A DNA stretch of 64,000 nt, taken from assembly GCF_024703995.1 (NCBI RefSeq), contig NZ_JAMXQV010000014.1:186001-250000 (forward strand). Reading direction: 5' to 3'. The notes beneath the pieces are model-generated. The model ran no database searches. It was not told the origin of the DNA and saw only the letters and a list, made by a program, of their open reading frames with translations. This document shows, in pieces, positions 1 through 8,608 of this stretch. Positions within the stretch are counted from its first letter, which is position 1, and each line of letters begins with the position of its first letter. The translations under genes were made by a program, and so were the position numbers. This DNA is from Amycolatopsis iheyensis. Lineage in GTDB: Bacteria; Actinomycetota; Actinomycetes; Mycobacteriales; Pseudonocardiaceae.

Positions 1-1
1 C

Positions 2-838
2 GTCTGGCGCTCGTCGGTGCGCCTCGGCGGCTGGGTCGGCGTCGCGGCGTTCGCGGTCCTCGCGATCACCGGTGACACGCAGGGCAAGCTGATGTTCGAG
101 CAGCAGCCGATGAAGATGGCGTCGGCGGAAGCGCTGTGCCACACGGAACAGCCGGCGAGCTTCTCGATCATCGCGATCGGCGACGTGGCGGGCTCGAACT
201 GCGAGGACGTCAAGACGTTCAACGTGCCGGCGCTGCTGTCGTTCCTGGCCCACAACGACTTCAAGACCGAGGTCAAGGGCGTCGAGGACCTGATCACCCA
301 GTACCAGGCCAAGTACGGCACGAACTACCCGGACGACCCCGACCTGGGCTCGCTGGCGGGCAAGCCGATCGACTACGTGCCGAACCTCCCGGTGACGTAC
401 TGGGGCTTCCGCATGATGATCGGCTTCGGCGCGGTGTCGGCGGGCATCGGGCTGCTGGCCCTGTGGCTGACCCGCCGGAACCGCATCCCGACCGGCCGCT
501 GGTTCCCCATGCTGGTCCTGGGCGGCATCGCGACGCCGTTCCTGGGCAACAGCGCGGGCTGGATCTTCACGGAGATGGGCCGTCAGCCGTTCGTGGTGGC
601 CCCCAACCCGAGCGGCGTCGACGGGGTGTGGATGTTCACGGCCCAGGCGGTGTCGAGGTTGACGACGGGCGAGGTCTGGACGTCGCTGATCGCGCTGACC
701 ACGGTGTACGCGGCCCTGGGCGTGGTGGAGCTGTACCTGATGCGCAAGTACATCCGCGGCGGCATCGAAGCGGTGATGCCCCCGGAGAAGAAGGACACCG
801 ACGAGGCCGAGGGCGACACGCTCGCCTTCGCGTACTGA
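2..838 (+). CDS. cydA: Cytochrome bd oxidase subunit I, C-terminal part (5' end outside window)
   Basis: The reading frame is open from base 2 to the TGA at 836-838, so about 278 C-terminal residues are visible and the start lies upstream. The motif GWIFTEMGRQPF is the conserved CydA segment GWxxTExGRQPW. Membrane helices flank it, and a charged cytoplasmic tail follows (KYIRGG, then EKKDTDEAEGD). CydA carries hemes b558, b595 and d and oxidises quinol while reducing O2 to water in the cytoplasmic membrane. cydB and a fused cydDC follow on the same strand, which confirms the family. Unusually, about 413 bp separate it from cydB, whereas the two genes are normally nearly adjacent. Confidence 0.95.
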   Translation, partial: VWRSSVRLGGWVGVAAFAVLAITGDTQGKLMFEQQPMKMASAEALCHTEQPASFSIIAIGDVAGSNCEDVKTFNVPALLSFLAHNDFKTEVKGVEDLITQYQAKYGTNYPDDPDLGSLAGKPIDYVPNLPVTYWGFRMMIGFGAVSAGIGLLALWLTRRNRIPTGRWFPMLVLGGIATPFLGNSAGWIFTEMGRQPFVVAPNPSGVDGVWMFTAQAVSRLTTGEVWTSLIALTTVYAALGVVELYLMRKYIRGGIEAVMPPEKKDTDEAEGDTLAFAY

Positions 839-1251
839 GGGGGCGAGATGCCAAAACCGCAGCTCAGCGGCTGTGCAGCAGCCCCCGCCCAGCCCGGCAG
901 GGTTACGGCAAAGTCGTGTTGGTGCGGACCTGCTGGTGCGCGTTCTCCCGTTCCCGCTGTGCCGTTTCGGGTGGGTGATGGCCAGGTTGCCGACCTGCGC
1001 GTTCTTCTCACGCAGAGGCCAGATCCGAAGGGCGCGCAGTCGTTCACCGCGACCAGTGCCCGGGTCCAGCGCTGCACCGGCGGGGCGAGGCCGCGTGCGG
1101 TCGCGGTGGACGGCACATTGCCCCTCCCAGGGGCGCGTCTCCGAACCCAGCGTATCGGCTTGATCACTCCCACGGGTTACCCACAGCAAATCTGTGGACA
1201 ACTCGCCCGGATGTGGATAACTCGCGGCGACCGTGCGAAAGGTGGGACCCG
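839..1251. other. Non-coding gap between cydA and cydB
   Basis: About 413 bp lie between the cydA stop and the cydB start. The open frames here have no plausible ribosome site or recognisable protein and look like composition artefacts. A small hairpin (GGCTG/CAGCC, 869-883) lies just after cydA and could attenuate or end transcription, but it lacks a T run. The last 75 bp hold three DnaA-box-like 9-mers. The cydB ribosome site (AAAGGTGG) lies at 1238-1245. I see no RNA gene. Confidence 0.6.
1177..1220. promoter_or_regulatory. Cluster of three DnaA-box-like 9-mers upstream of cydB
   Basis: TTACCCACA at 1177-1185 on the plus strand is one base from the TTATCCACA consensus. TGTGGACAA at 1193-1201 is TTGTCCACA on the minus strand, the form typical of Streptomyces origins. 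TGTGGATAA at 1212-1220 is a perfect TTATCCACA on the minus strand. Three such 9-mers in 44 bp of high-GC DNA are unlikely by chance. There is no AT-rich unwinding element and no dnaA/dnaN here, so this is not oriC. It could titrate DnaA or place cydB under DnaA control. Binding is inference. Confidence 0.5.
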
Positions 1252-2259
1252 ATGACCCTCGAGACAGTCTGGTTCGTCGTCGTCGCCTTCTTCTGGCTCG
1301 GCTACCTCTTCCTCGAAGGCTTCGACTTCGGCGTCGGCATGCTGCTGCCCGTCCTCGCGAAGGACAACACCGAACGCCGCGTCATGGTCAACACCATCGG
1401 GCCGGTCTGGGACGGCAACGAGGTCTGGCTCATCGTCGCCGGCGGTGCGATGTTCGCCGCCTTCCCCGGCTGGTACGCGGGCCTGTTCTCGGCCGCCTAC
1501 CTGCCGCTCCTGATCGTGCTCATCGCCCTGATCGGCCGCGGCGTCGCCTTCGAATACCGCGGCAAGGTCGACTCCGACCGCTGGCGCCGCACCTGGGACC
1601 GCGTGATCATGACCGGCTCGTGGGTCGCGCCGCTGGGCGTCGGCCTCATCATCGCCACCACCGTCCTCGGCCTGCCCCTGGACGCCGAGGGCAACCGGGT
1701 CGGCTCCGCGTTCGCCGCCTTCCGCTGGGACACCCTGCTCGGCGCGGTCGCGATCGCCGCCTTCTCGATGACCCACGGCGCCGCGTTCCTCGCCCTCAAG
1801 ACCAGCGGTGACCTGCGGGAACGCGCGCGCAGCCTGGCGCTCAAGCTGCTGCCGGCCGCGATGGTGCCGATCGTTGCCTTCCTGGCGATCGTCCAGTGGC
1901 GCGAAGGCACGTTGTGGACACTGCTCGCGTTTGGGATCAGTGCTCTCGCCGCGGCCGTCGCCTGGCTGCGGCTGCGTGCCGACCGCGACGGGCAGGCCTT
2001 CGCCGCGCTCGGCGTGGTCATCGCCGGGGCCGCGGTCGTGCTGTTCGGCGCGCTCTTCCCGAACGTCCTGCCCTCGACGCTCGACGCCGCGAACAACCTG
2101 ACCATCGAAGGCACCGCGTCGAGCCCGTACACGCTGACGGTGATGACCTGGGTCGCCGTCTTCGGCGCGCCGGCCGTGCTGATCTACCAGGGCTGGACGT
2201 ACTGGGTGTTCCGCAAGCGCATCGGCACCCAGCACATTCCGGCGGTCCACGCGCCATGA
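1252..2259 (+). CDS. cydB: Cytochrome bd oxidase subunit II
   Basis: This 335-residue polytopic membrane protein begins MTLETVWFVVVAFFWLGYLF and carries the CydB signature FLEGFDFGVGML near residues 18-29. Length and hydrophobicity fit CydB, which pairs with CydA in the quinol oxidase. I chose the ATG at 1252 because AAAGGTGG lies 6 bases upstream and the N-terminus aligns with the family. A GTG 13 codons earlier lies inside a DnaA-box-like element and is less likely. The stop overlaps the cydDC start (ATGA at 2256-2259), so translation is probably coupled. Confidence 0.95.
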   Translation: MTLETVWFVVVAFFWLGYLFLEGFDFGVGMLLPVLAKDNTERRVMVNTIGPVWDGNEVWLIVAGGAMFAAFPGWYAGLFSAAYLPLLIVLIALIGRGVAFEYRGKVDSDRWRRTWDRVIMTGSWVAPLGVGLIIATTVLGLPLDAEGNRVGSAFAAFRWDTLLGAVAIAAFSMTHGAAFLALKTSGDLRERARSLALKLLPAAMVPIVAFLAIVQWREGTLWTLLAFGISALAAAVAWLRLRADRDGQAFAALGVVIAGAAVVLFGALFPNVLPSTLDAANNLTIEGTASSPYTLTVMTWVAVFGAPAVLIYQGWTYWVFRKRIGTQHIPAVHAP

Positions 2260-5200
2260 CCAAGCTTCCCGGCCGCGCTCCTCTTCCCGCCTCGGAGTCC
2301 ACAACGGACTCGGCGCGGCCGGGAAAGGGCCCGCTCGGCGCATTGCCGGCCCTCGTGCCTGCCGTGCGCCGGGCGCTCGCCCTCGTCGGCTTCCTGTCCT
2401 TCCTCAACGCCGCCGCGCTGGTGGCACAGGCGTTCCTGCTCGCCGACGTCCTCGCGGCGATCGTCGGAGCAGGGTCCGGGGGACGCACCGCCCAGCTGGC
2501 CGTGCTGCTCGCGCTCGTCGCGACGCGCGCGTTGACCGGCTGGGCGGTGCGCACGGTCTCCGCCCGCGCCGCCGCGACCGCGCAACGCGAGCTGCGCGCG
2601 CGAGCCGTCGACCACGCCCTGCGCCTCGGCCCGGAGTGGATCGCCCGCCGCGGCCACGGCGAGCTGACCGCGTTGACGACCCGCGGCCTCGACGCGCTCG
2701 ACGCCTACTTCCGCGAGTACCTGCCCGCCCTGGTGACGGCGGCGGTCGTGCCGCTCGGCGCCGGCGCGGCGATCCTCTTCGCCGACTGGCCGTCCGGCGT
2801 GATCGTCGCGCTGACCGTGCCGCTGCTGCCGATGTTCGCGATCCTCGTCGGCAAGTACACCGCCGGCCGCGTCGCCGGCGCGACGGACGCGACGCACCGG
2901 ATGTCCGAGCGGCTGCTGGAGCTCGTGCGCGTGCTGCCGGTGCTGACGGCGTTCCGGCGCGCGTCCGCGCAGGCCGAGACCGTCCGCCGGCTGTCGGAAC
3001 GGCACCGCCGCGCGACGCTCAAGACGTTGAAGGTCGCGTTCTCCTCGGCGTTCGTGCTCGAACTGATCGCGACGCTGTCGGTGGCGCTGGTCGCGGTGGT
3101 GATCGGGGTCCGGCTCGCCGGCGGGCACCTGCCGCTGGCCATCGGGCTGGGCGTGCTGATTCTCGCGCCCGAGTGCTACCAGCCGCTGCGCGCGGTCGGG
3201 GCGGCGTTCCACGCCAGCGAGGACGGCGTCGAGGCGGTCCGGCGCGTCGCCGACCTGCTCGCGGTGCCCGCGCCCGCTGCCGGGAGCGCGGTCCCGGTCG
3301 GCCGTGACCTGCGGGTTTCGTCGCTGCGGGTGGCCCGGCGCGATGGCTTCGCCCCGGACGGCGAGACGTTCACGGTCCGCCCGGGCGAGACGGTCTGGCT
3401 CCGCGCGCCGAGCGGCGGCGGCAAGTCGACGACGCTCTCGGCACTGCTCGGCTTCGTCCCGGCGCACGACGGCGCCATCACGATCGGCACGACGGACCTC
3501 GCGGACGCCGGTCTCGAGCGCTGGCGCGAACAGGTCGCCTGGGTGCCGCAGTCGCCGGTGTTCACCGGCGGCACGGTCCGCGAGGAGATCGGCTCGGCTG
3601 CCCTGCTCGGCGAGCTCGGCCTGACCGGGCTCGCCGACCGCCCGGTGGCGAAGCTTTCGCTGGGCCAACGCCAGCGCGTCGCCGTCGCCCGCGCCCTGTG
3701 GCGGGTCCGGAACGGCGCGTGGCTGCTGCTCCTCGACGAGCCGACGGCGCACCTGGACGAGACCAACGCCCGCCTGGTGCTGGACGCGGTCCAGCGAGCG
3801 GTCGACAACGGCGCCGCGGCGATCATCGCGGCCCACGAGCGCACCGCGGCGGTCGACGTCGCACCGGACGCTTCCGAAGTTTCGGAATCGTCCACAGTGG
3901 ACTCATTGGGGCGACCGCTCCGGTGGCGCGCCCTCTTGGACGGCCGCCTGTTCGGCGGCGCCGCGCTGGGTGCGGTGGCGCTCCTGGCCGGGGTGGCGCT
4001 GACCGCGACGTCGGGTTGGCTGATCGCCAAGGCGTCGCAGCAGCCGCCGATCCTGACGCTGACGGTCGCGGTGGTGGGCGTGCGCGCGTTCGGGCTCGGC
4101 CGCGCGGGGCTGCGGTACGTGGAACGCCTGGTCACCCACGACGCGGCGTTCCGCATCGCGGGCCGCCTGCGGGTGCGGCTGTGGAATTCCCTGGTTCGCC
4201 TCGGACCGGCGCGGAGCCTGCGCGCGGGCGAGGGGCAGCGTCGCTTGGTCGCGGACGTCGACACGGTGCGGGATCTGCTGCCCCGGGTGGTGTCGCCGCC
4301 GCTGGTGGTGACGCTGGTCGCGGCGGGCGCGATCGCGGTGCAGACGTGGGTGCTGCCGGCGGCGGGCCTCACCCTCGCGGCGGCGGTGGCCCTCGGGCTG
4401 TGCGCGCCATGGGTGGCCCTGCGCGCGGAACGCCGGGCGACATCGGCGCTGGCGGCCGGCCGTCGCGACGTGGCCGCGCGGGTGTTGGCGCTGTTCGAGG
4501 CGGCGGCGGAACTGCTGGCGTTCGGCAAGGCCCGCACCCACCGCGACGCCTTGGCCGAAGCCGACACACGCCTGGCGACGCAGGCCCGCCGGCAGGCGTT
4601 CGGCGCGGGAGCGGCAGAGGCCCTGGTGACACTGGTCTGCGGAGCGGCGACGATCATCAGCACGGCCCTGGCGGCGGCCGCGGTGACGGCGGGACGGCTC
4701 GATCCGGTGCTGGCGCCGCTGCTGGCGTTGGTGCCGCTCGCGCTGGCGGAGGTGCTGGCGCTGCTGCCGCCGATGGCGCAGCACTGGGACACGCTGCAGC
4801 AGGCCCGGCACCGCTTGGCTGCGGACGAGGTCGAGTCGTTGGCGCGGGTCGGTTCGTCGGGTCAGGGTGCGGGCCGGCAGTTGGGTCGCGGTGTGGTTGC
4901 GGGTGAGGGCGAGTCGTTGGCGCGGGTCGGTTCGTCGGGTCAGGGTGCGGGCCGGCAGTTGGGCCGCGGTGTGGTTGCGGGTGAGGGCGAGTCGTTGCCG
5001 CGGGTCGGTTCGTCGGGCCAGGGTGCGGGCCGGCAGTTCGGCCGCGGTGTGGTCGCGGGCGAGGCCGACTCATCGCCGCCGGTCGGCGACCGGCCTGGCC
5101 GGGGGCCGAGCGGGTCGGTCGGCGGCTCGGTCGAGTTGCGGGGTGCGGATCTCGGCTGGCCCGGTGGACCCGTGGTGCTGCGCGATGTCGATCTCGACCT

Positions 5201-5741
5201 GCCGCCGGGTACCTACGCGGCTGTCGTCGGCCCCAGTGGGGCCGGCAAGTCGACGCTGGTTGCCGCGTTGCTGGGGTTCCTTGCTCCTCGGCGGGGGCTG
5301 GTCGCCTTGCCTGATGCCGTTGCCTGGGCGCCGCAGGAGCCGATGCTGGCCGGGACCACCGTGGGTGAGAACCTCCGGCTGGCCCGGCCGACCGCCACCG
5401 ACGACGAGCTTCGGGCTGTGCTGCACCTGGCCGCGCTCGACGAGGTCAGTCCGGCGACCCTGCTCGGCAGCGGTGGCAGTGGCTTGTCCGGTGGGCAGGC
5501 TCAGCGCGTCGCGCTGGCTCGGGCGTTGCTCGGGGCGCCGGACGCCGGGCTCGTGCTGCTCGACGAGCCCACCGCGCACCTCGACGAGCCGACCGCGCAG
5601 GTCGTGCGCGCGCGGCTGCGGGAGGCGCTCGCGGGACGGACCGTCGTGCACGTCACGCACCGCGCCGACGAGGCCGACGGCGCCGACCTGGTGCTCGAGG
5701 TCCGTGCTGGCCGGGTGGCCGCTCGGGTGCCGGTGCCGTGA
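2256..5741 (+). CDS. cydDC: Fused CydD-CydC heterodimer-type ABC exporter
   Basis: One 1161-residue chain carries two complete ABC exporter halves. The first half has membrane helices, Walker A SGGGKST (about residue 386), Q-loop WVPQSP, signature LSLGQ (about 468) and Walker B LLLLDEPTAHLDE. A second membrane domain starts near residue 550. The second ATPase has GPSGAGKST (about 992), WAPQEP, LSGGQ (about 1078) and LVLLDEP. CydDC exports cysteine and glutathione and is needed to assemble cytochrome bd. In E. coli it is two proteins, but fused forms are common in actinomycetes. The start is the ATG overlapping the cydB stop. Residues 860-937, between the second membrane domain and second ATPase, are a tandem repeat. 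Confidence 0.93.
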   Translation: MTKLPGRAPLPASESTTDSARPGKGPLGALPALVPAVRRALALVGFLSFLNAAALVAQAFLLADVLAAIVGAGSGGRTAQLAVLLALVATRALTGWAVRTVSARAAATAQRELRARAVDHALRLGPEWIARRGHGELTALTTRGLDALDAYFREYLPALVTAAVVPLGAGAAILFADWPSGVIVALTVPLLPMFAILVGKYTAGRVAGATDATHRMSERLLELVRVLPVLTAFRRASAQAETVRRLSERHRRATLKTLKVAFSSAFVLELIATLSVALVAVVIGVRLAGGHLPLAIGLGVLILAPECYQPLRAVGAAFHASEDGVEAVRRVADLLAVPAPAAGSAVPVGRDLRVSSLRVARRDGFAPDGETFTVRPGETVWLRAPSGGGKSTTLSALLGFVPAHDGAITIGTTDLADAGLERWREQVAWVPQSPVFTGGTVREEIGSAALLGELGLTGLADRPVAKLSLGQRQRVAVARALWRVRNGAWLLLLDEPTAHLDETNARLVLDAVQRAVDNGAAAIIAAHERTAAVDVAPDASEVSESSTVDSLGRPLRWRALLDGRLFGGAALGAVALLAGVALTATSGWLIAKASQQPPILTLTVAVVGVRAFGLGRAGLRYVERLVTHDAAFRIAGRLRVRLWNSLVRLGPARSLRAGEGQRRLVADVDTVRDLLPRVVSPPLVVTLVAAGAIAVQTWVLPAAGLTLAAAVALGLCAPWVALRAERRATSALAAGRRDVAARVLALFEAAAELLAFGKARTHRDALAEADTRLATQARRQAFGAGAAEALVTLVCGAATIISTALAAAAVTAGRLDPVLAPLLALVPLALAEVLALLPPMAQHWDTLQQARHRLAADEVESLARVGSSGQGAGRQLGRGVVAGEGESLARVGSSGQGAGRQLGRGVVAGEGESLPRVGSSGQGAGRQFGRGVVAGEADSSPPVGDRPGRGPSGSVGGSVELRGADLGWPGGPVVLRDVDLDLPPGTYAAVVGPSGAGKSTLVAALLGFLAPRRGLVALPDAVAWAPQEPMLAGTTVGENLRLARPTATDDELRAVLHLAALDEVSPATLLGSGGSGLSGGQAQRVALARALLGAPDAGLVLLDEPTAHLDEPTAQVVRARLREALAGRTVVHVTHRADEADGADLVLEVRAGRVAARVPVP
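4833..5066 (+). repeat. 78-bp tandem repeat (three copies) inside cydDC
   Basis: Units start at 4833, 4911 and 4989, exactly 78 bp apart. Each encodes 26 residues beginning ESLARVGSSGQGAGRQ. Copies one and two are nearly identical, and copy three is more divergent. A degenerate partial fourth unit (DSSPPVGD) follows at 5067. The period is a multiple of three, so copy number can change without a frameshift. The array extends the Gly/Ser-rich linker just before the CydC ATPase domain. Confidence 0.9.
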
Positions 5742-5803
5742 TCGATTCCCGAGGCTTTGCTTCACACAGCGTGCTTGCCTCGCCCTCGCGGCGGCGCGCG
5801 ATA

Positions 5804-7072
5804 ATGACGGAACTCATGGATCCGACGCTTGCCGCGCGGGCACTGTCCGCCGCCACCGAGATCACGAGCACCGCGCTGTCCGGCGATGACCCGGGAGCGG
5901 TGCTCGACACGGTCGTCGCCCGAGCGGCCGAGCTTGCCGACGCGGACCTGGGCCTGGCCATGGTCAGCGCCGAAGACGGCCGGGTGGTGGTCGAGGCCGC
6001 GCACTACACCACCGCCCACTACACCACCGCCCACGCAGGCGACGGTGTGCCAACCCAGCTCGCTGACGACGAGACCGAACCAACCGCAGGCGACAGCGCC
6101 GCGCCGGCCGCCGACGAACCGGACGCCGCCGCCCGTGAGTCCCTTCGTGGTCTCGCCCTTCCCGCTGACTCCGCGGCGGGACGCGTCGCGAGGGGTGGCG
6201 AACCCGTCGCCAGTGATGACTTCATCGTCGACCCGCGGACCGCGCCCTACGTTCCCGCCGAACTCCACGGCTATGGGCCCTTCGCCGCCGCTCCTTTCGG
6301 GTCCGGGGGGCGGGTTCTCGGTGCTCTCACCGTCTACCGGAAGCGGGGGCGGGAGCCCTTCTCCGCCGGGACCGTCGAGATGCTCGTCGCCTTCGCGGCG
6401 CAAGCCGGCGTTGTGCTCGCCCTGGCCGAGGGCGCCAACGCCCGCCACCGCGTCGCGCTCTACGAAGAGCGGGAACGCATTGCCCGGGAGCTCCACGACG
6501 TCATCGTCCAGCGGCTCTACGGCGCCGGGATGCAGCTCGACCGGGTTCGGCGCAACATGCGCAAGCGGTTCGCCCAAGCCGACGGTGCGCGCCTCTCCGA
6601 CGCCATCGACCAGCTCGACCAGACCATCGAGGAAATCCGCGGCACCGTGCGCGCGCTGAGGTCACCGGAGCCTCGCCACGACACCGGCACGCCCACCGAC
6701 CTCGCCGAGTCGGCGCGCGGCGAGGTCCGCATCGCCGGCGAGCTGCTCGGATACCCACCGACCCTGGAGTTGTCCGGCGAATTCGCCGACATCCCCGCAG
6801 AGCGCGCCGACCACATCCGGGCCGCACTGCGCGAAGCACTGTCCAATGTGGTCAGACACTCCGGCGCCAGCGAAACCCGCGTGACACTGACCAGGGACTC
6901 CGGTGGCGTCAAACTCCGCGTCCGGGACAACGGTTCCGGTGTTCCCCAAGGTGTCGCCACCCGTGGCCTGCGCCATCTCGCCGAACGCGCGGACGCCGCG
7001 GGCGGGAAGTTCTTCCTGAACTCCTCACCCAGTCTCGGCACGCTCGTCGCGTTCGACCTGCCGCTCGACTGA
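5804..7072 (+). CDS. GAF-domain sensor histidine kinase (NarL/DevS class)
   Basis: About 422 residues. A GAF-like sensor region covers roughly residues 10-220, interrupted by an Ala/Asp/Glu-rich low-complexity insert with the repeat AHYTTAHYTTAH. A HisKA_3 dimerisation segment follows, ERERIARELHDVIVQRLYG, with phosphoacceptor His231. The ATPase domain has the N-box REALSNVVRHSG and G-box DNGSGVP. The start is uncertain among ATG 5804, ATG 5816 and a GTG at 5738 that overlaps the cydDC stop. I took 5804. It converges with a NarL-type regulator at 7285-7911, its likely partner. DevS-type kinases sense redox state, O2 or NO through GAF domains, so control of the adjacent cyd genes is plausible but inferred. 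Confidence 0.85.
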   Translation: MTELMDPTLAARALSAATEITSTALSGDDPGAVLDTVVARAAELADADLGLAMVSAEDGRVVVEAAHYTTAHYTTAHAGDGVPTQLADDETEPTAGDSAAPAADEPDAAARESLRGLALPADSAAGRVARGGEPVASDDFIVDPRTAPYVPAELHGYGPFAAAPFGSGGRVLGALTVYRKRGREPFSAGTVEMLVAFAAQAGVVLALAEGANARHRVALYEERERIARELHDVIVQRLYGAGMQLDRVRRNMRKRFAQADGARLSDAIDQLDQTIEEIRGTVRALRSPEPRHDTGTPTDLAESARGEVRIAGELLGYPPTLELSGEFADIPAERADHIRAALREALSNVVRHSGASETRVTLTRDSGGVKLRVRDNGSGVPQGVATRGLRHLAERADAAGGKFFLNSSPSLGTLVAFDLPLD

Positions 7073-7154
7073 CTCGGGCATCACCCTTCTCGGGTCATCC
7101 AAGCCTCCCTTCCTCGCCCTCGACCAAGCCCTCGACAACGATCTTACCGAAGGT

Positions 7155-7170
7155 TCGAACATATATTCGA
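7155..7170. promoter_or_regulatory. SOS-box-like palindrome between convergent regulator genes
   Basis: TCGAACATATATTCGA matches the actinobacterial/Bacillus LexA consensus TCGAAC-N4-GTTCGA except for one base in the right half. It lies in a small AT-rich patch between the 3' ends of the kinase and regulator genes, followed by another TTCGA-containing stretch (7176-7182). No convincing gene starts downstream on either strand, so its function as a LexA site is doubtful. Confidence 0.3.
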
Positions 7171-7284
7171 CTCACGTTCGAGTGAATCTGGTGCGAGGAA
7201 ACCGCTGGTCGGCGTGGCGGACCGTGACGGTCGTTGAAAAGCTCGCCGCGAACGGCGGCTTGCGGCCGGGAAGCCTGCGGAGAG

Positions 7285-7911
7285 TTACTTTTCGCGGCGC
7301 GCGATCCAGGCGGCCGCCTGCGTCCGGCGCTGCATGCCCAGCTTCGCCAGCACGGACGTCACGTAGTTCTTGACCGTCTTCTCGGCGAGGAACAGCCGCT
7401 CGGCGATCTCGCGGTTCGACAGCCCCTGGCCGATCAGCTCCAGCACGTCGCGTTCGCGCTCGGTCAGCGTGGCCAGCTCGTCCGTCGGCGGGTGGCGCAT
7501 CTTGTCCAGCACCCGCGCCGTGCTCACCGGGTCCAGCAGCGACCGCCCGGCCGCGACCTCGCGGACCGCGTTGACCACGTCCTGGCCGCGCACCTGCTTC
7601 AGCAGGTACCCGGCGGCGCCGGCCATGATCGCGCCGACCATCGCCTCCTCGTCGTCGAACGCCGTGAGCATCAGGCACGCCGGCGGGTTCGGCTTGGACC
7701 GCAGCTCCCGGCACAGCGTGATGCCGTCGCCGTCGCCGAGGCGGACGTCGACCACCGCGACCTCCGGCTCGACGTGCATCGCCACCGCCAGGGCCTCTTC
7801 GACGCTGCTCGCCTCGGCGACGACCTCGATGTCGGGCTCGTCGCCGAGGAGGTCGCGAAGCCCGCGGCGGACCAGTTCGTGGTCGTCGACGAGCAGTACC
7901 TGGATCGGCAT
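7285..7911 (-). CDS. NarL/FixJ-family response regulator (DevR-like)
   Basis: The 208-residue protein has a receiver domain (residues 1-120, acidic pocket D9/D10, phosphoacceptor Asp55 in EVAVVDVRLGDGDG, conserved Lys in LLKQ). A LuxR-type helix-turn-helix follows, LTERERDVLELIGQGLSNRE, then TVKNYVTSVLAKLGMQRRTQ, which closely resembles DevR/DosR. It is a DNA-binding transcription factor, likely phosphorylated by the converging kinase at 5804-7072. The ATG at 7911 has GGGGAG directly upstream. Target genes are not shown by sequence; the cyd operon is a reasonable guess. Confidence 0.9.
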   Translation of the reverse strand: MPIQVLLVDDHELVRRGLRDLLGDEPDIEVVAEASSVEEALAVAMHVEPEVAVVDVRLGDGDGITLCRELRSKPNPPACLMLTAFDDEEAMVGAIMAGAAGYLLKQVRGQDVVNAVREVAAGRSLLDPVSTARVLDKMRHPPTDELATLTERERDVLELIGQGLSNREIAERLFLAEKTVKNYVTSVLAKLGMQRRTQAAAWIARREK

Positions 7912-8125
7912 CTCCCCAGGTTACGGGGTGCGTGCACGCCGTGGCGGCCACCCGTCGGCACCGTCACACCCGATTGCCCCGGCGAAATCGAGAAAGAATC
8001 ACCGGCCACCGCGTTCTTCGTCAAACATTGGCATTTCCGGAAAATCGGAACAATCCGTAACAGCTCGGACGCGGCCGCGATAGTAACCAACGCAATCGCC
8101 CCATTCTCCTCGGAAAGGACTTCCG

Positions 8126-8608
8126 TTGTCCTTGTTTCGTCGTGCCCTGATCACGGCCGCCGCCGTCGCCGGGCTCGCCCTCGTCGGCCCCGTCCCCTTC
8201 GCCTCCGCGCAGCTCGCGGTCCCGCTCGCCGCCGACCGGGACTGCAAAGACTTCAAATACCAGGAAGACGCCCAGGCCGTTTACAACCAGGATCCCAGCG
8301 ACCCCAACCGGCTCGACGAAGACAACGACGGCATCGCCTGCGAATCCCTGCCGCACCGGGCGCAGCAAAGCACCACCCCGACGTCGGAAAAGCCGACGAC
8401 GAAGACGCACACCGCGCCGAAATCGACGACGACCAAGAAGCCCGCCACGACGGGCGGCCAGGTCAAGGTGAAGCCGGTCGGCGGCGTGGCCACCGGCGGC
8501 GGTGAGCCCGACGACGGCACCCCCGCGTTCCTCGTGCTCAGCGGCGCGGTGCTCGCCGCGGCGGCGTCCGGCGGCATGGTGCTTTACCTGCGCCGGCGCG
8601 CGAGTTGA
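8126..8608 (+). CDS. Excalibur-domain secreted, C-terminally membrane-anchored protein
   Basis: The 160-residue protein has a signal peptide (residues 1-28, ending FASA|Q) and an Excalibur calcium-binding motif DRDCKDF...DEDNDGIACE (about residues 37-73). A Thr/Lys-rich linker follows, then a C-terminal hydrophobic helix ending in RRRAS. This is the layout of a wall-spanning surface protein. No LPXTG-like sorting signal precedes the last helix, although a sortase gene overlaps its stop. The TTG start at 8126 is supported by GGAAAGGA at 8112-8119. Excalibur domains are found on extracellular nucleases and wall proteins; the role here is unknown. Confidence 0.8.
   Translation: MSLFRRALITAAAVAGLALVGPVPFASAQLAVPLAADRDCKDFKYQEDAQAVYNQDPSDPNRLDEDNDGIACESLPHRAQQSTTPTSEKPTTKTHTAPKSTTTKKPATTGGQVKVKPVGGVATGGGEPDDGTPAFLVLSGAVLAAAASGGMVLYLRRRAS

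Noticed and set aside
1177..1220. The cydA-cydB box cluster as oriC
   Set aside because: Only three boxes, no AT-rich unwinding region and no dnaA or dnaN nearby.
848..1255. Open frames of 96-135 codons in the cydA-cydB gap
   Set aside because: They have no ribosome site, no recognisable protein, and run into the true cydB start. High GC makes such frames common.
4833..5066. CRISPR-like array
   Set aside because: Units are adjacent with no spacers and are translated in frame as part of cydDC.
7141..7190. GGTTCGAAC resembling a tRNA T-loop
   Set aside because: No matching acceptor, D or anticodon stems can be formed around it.
7182..7373. A 63-codon frame just after the SOS-like box
   Set aside because: It lies mostly antisense to the response-regulator gene and has Arg/Ser-rich composition typical of shadow frames.
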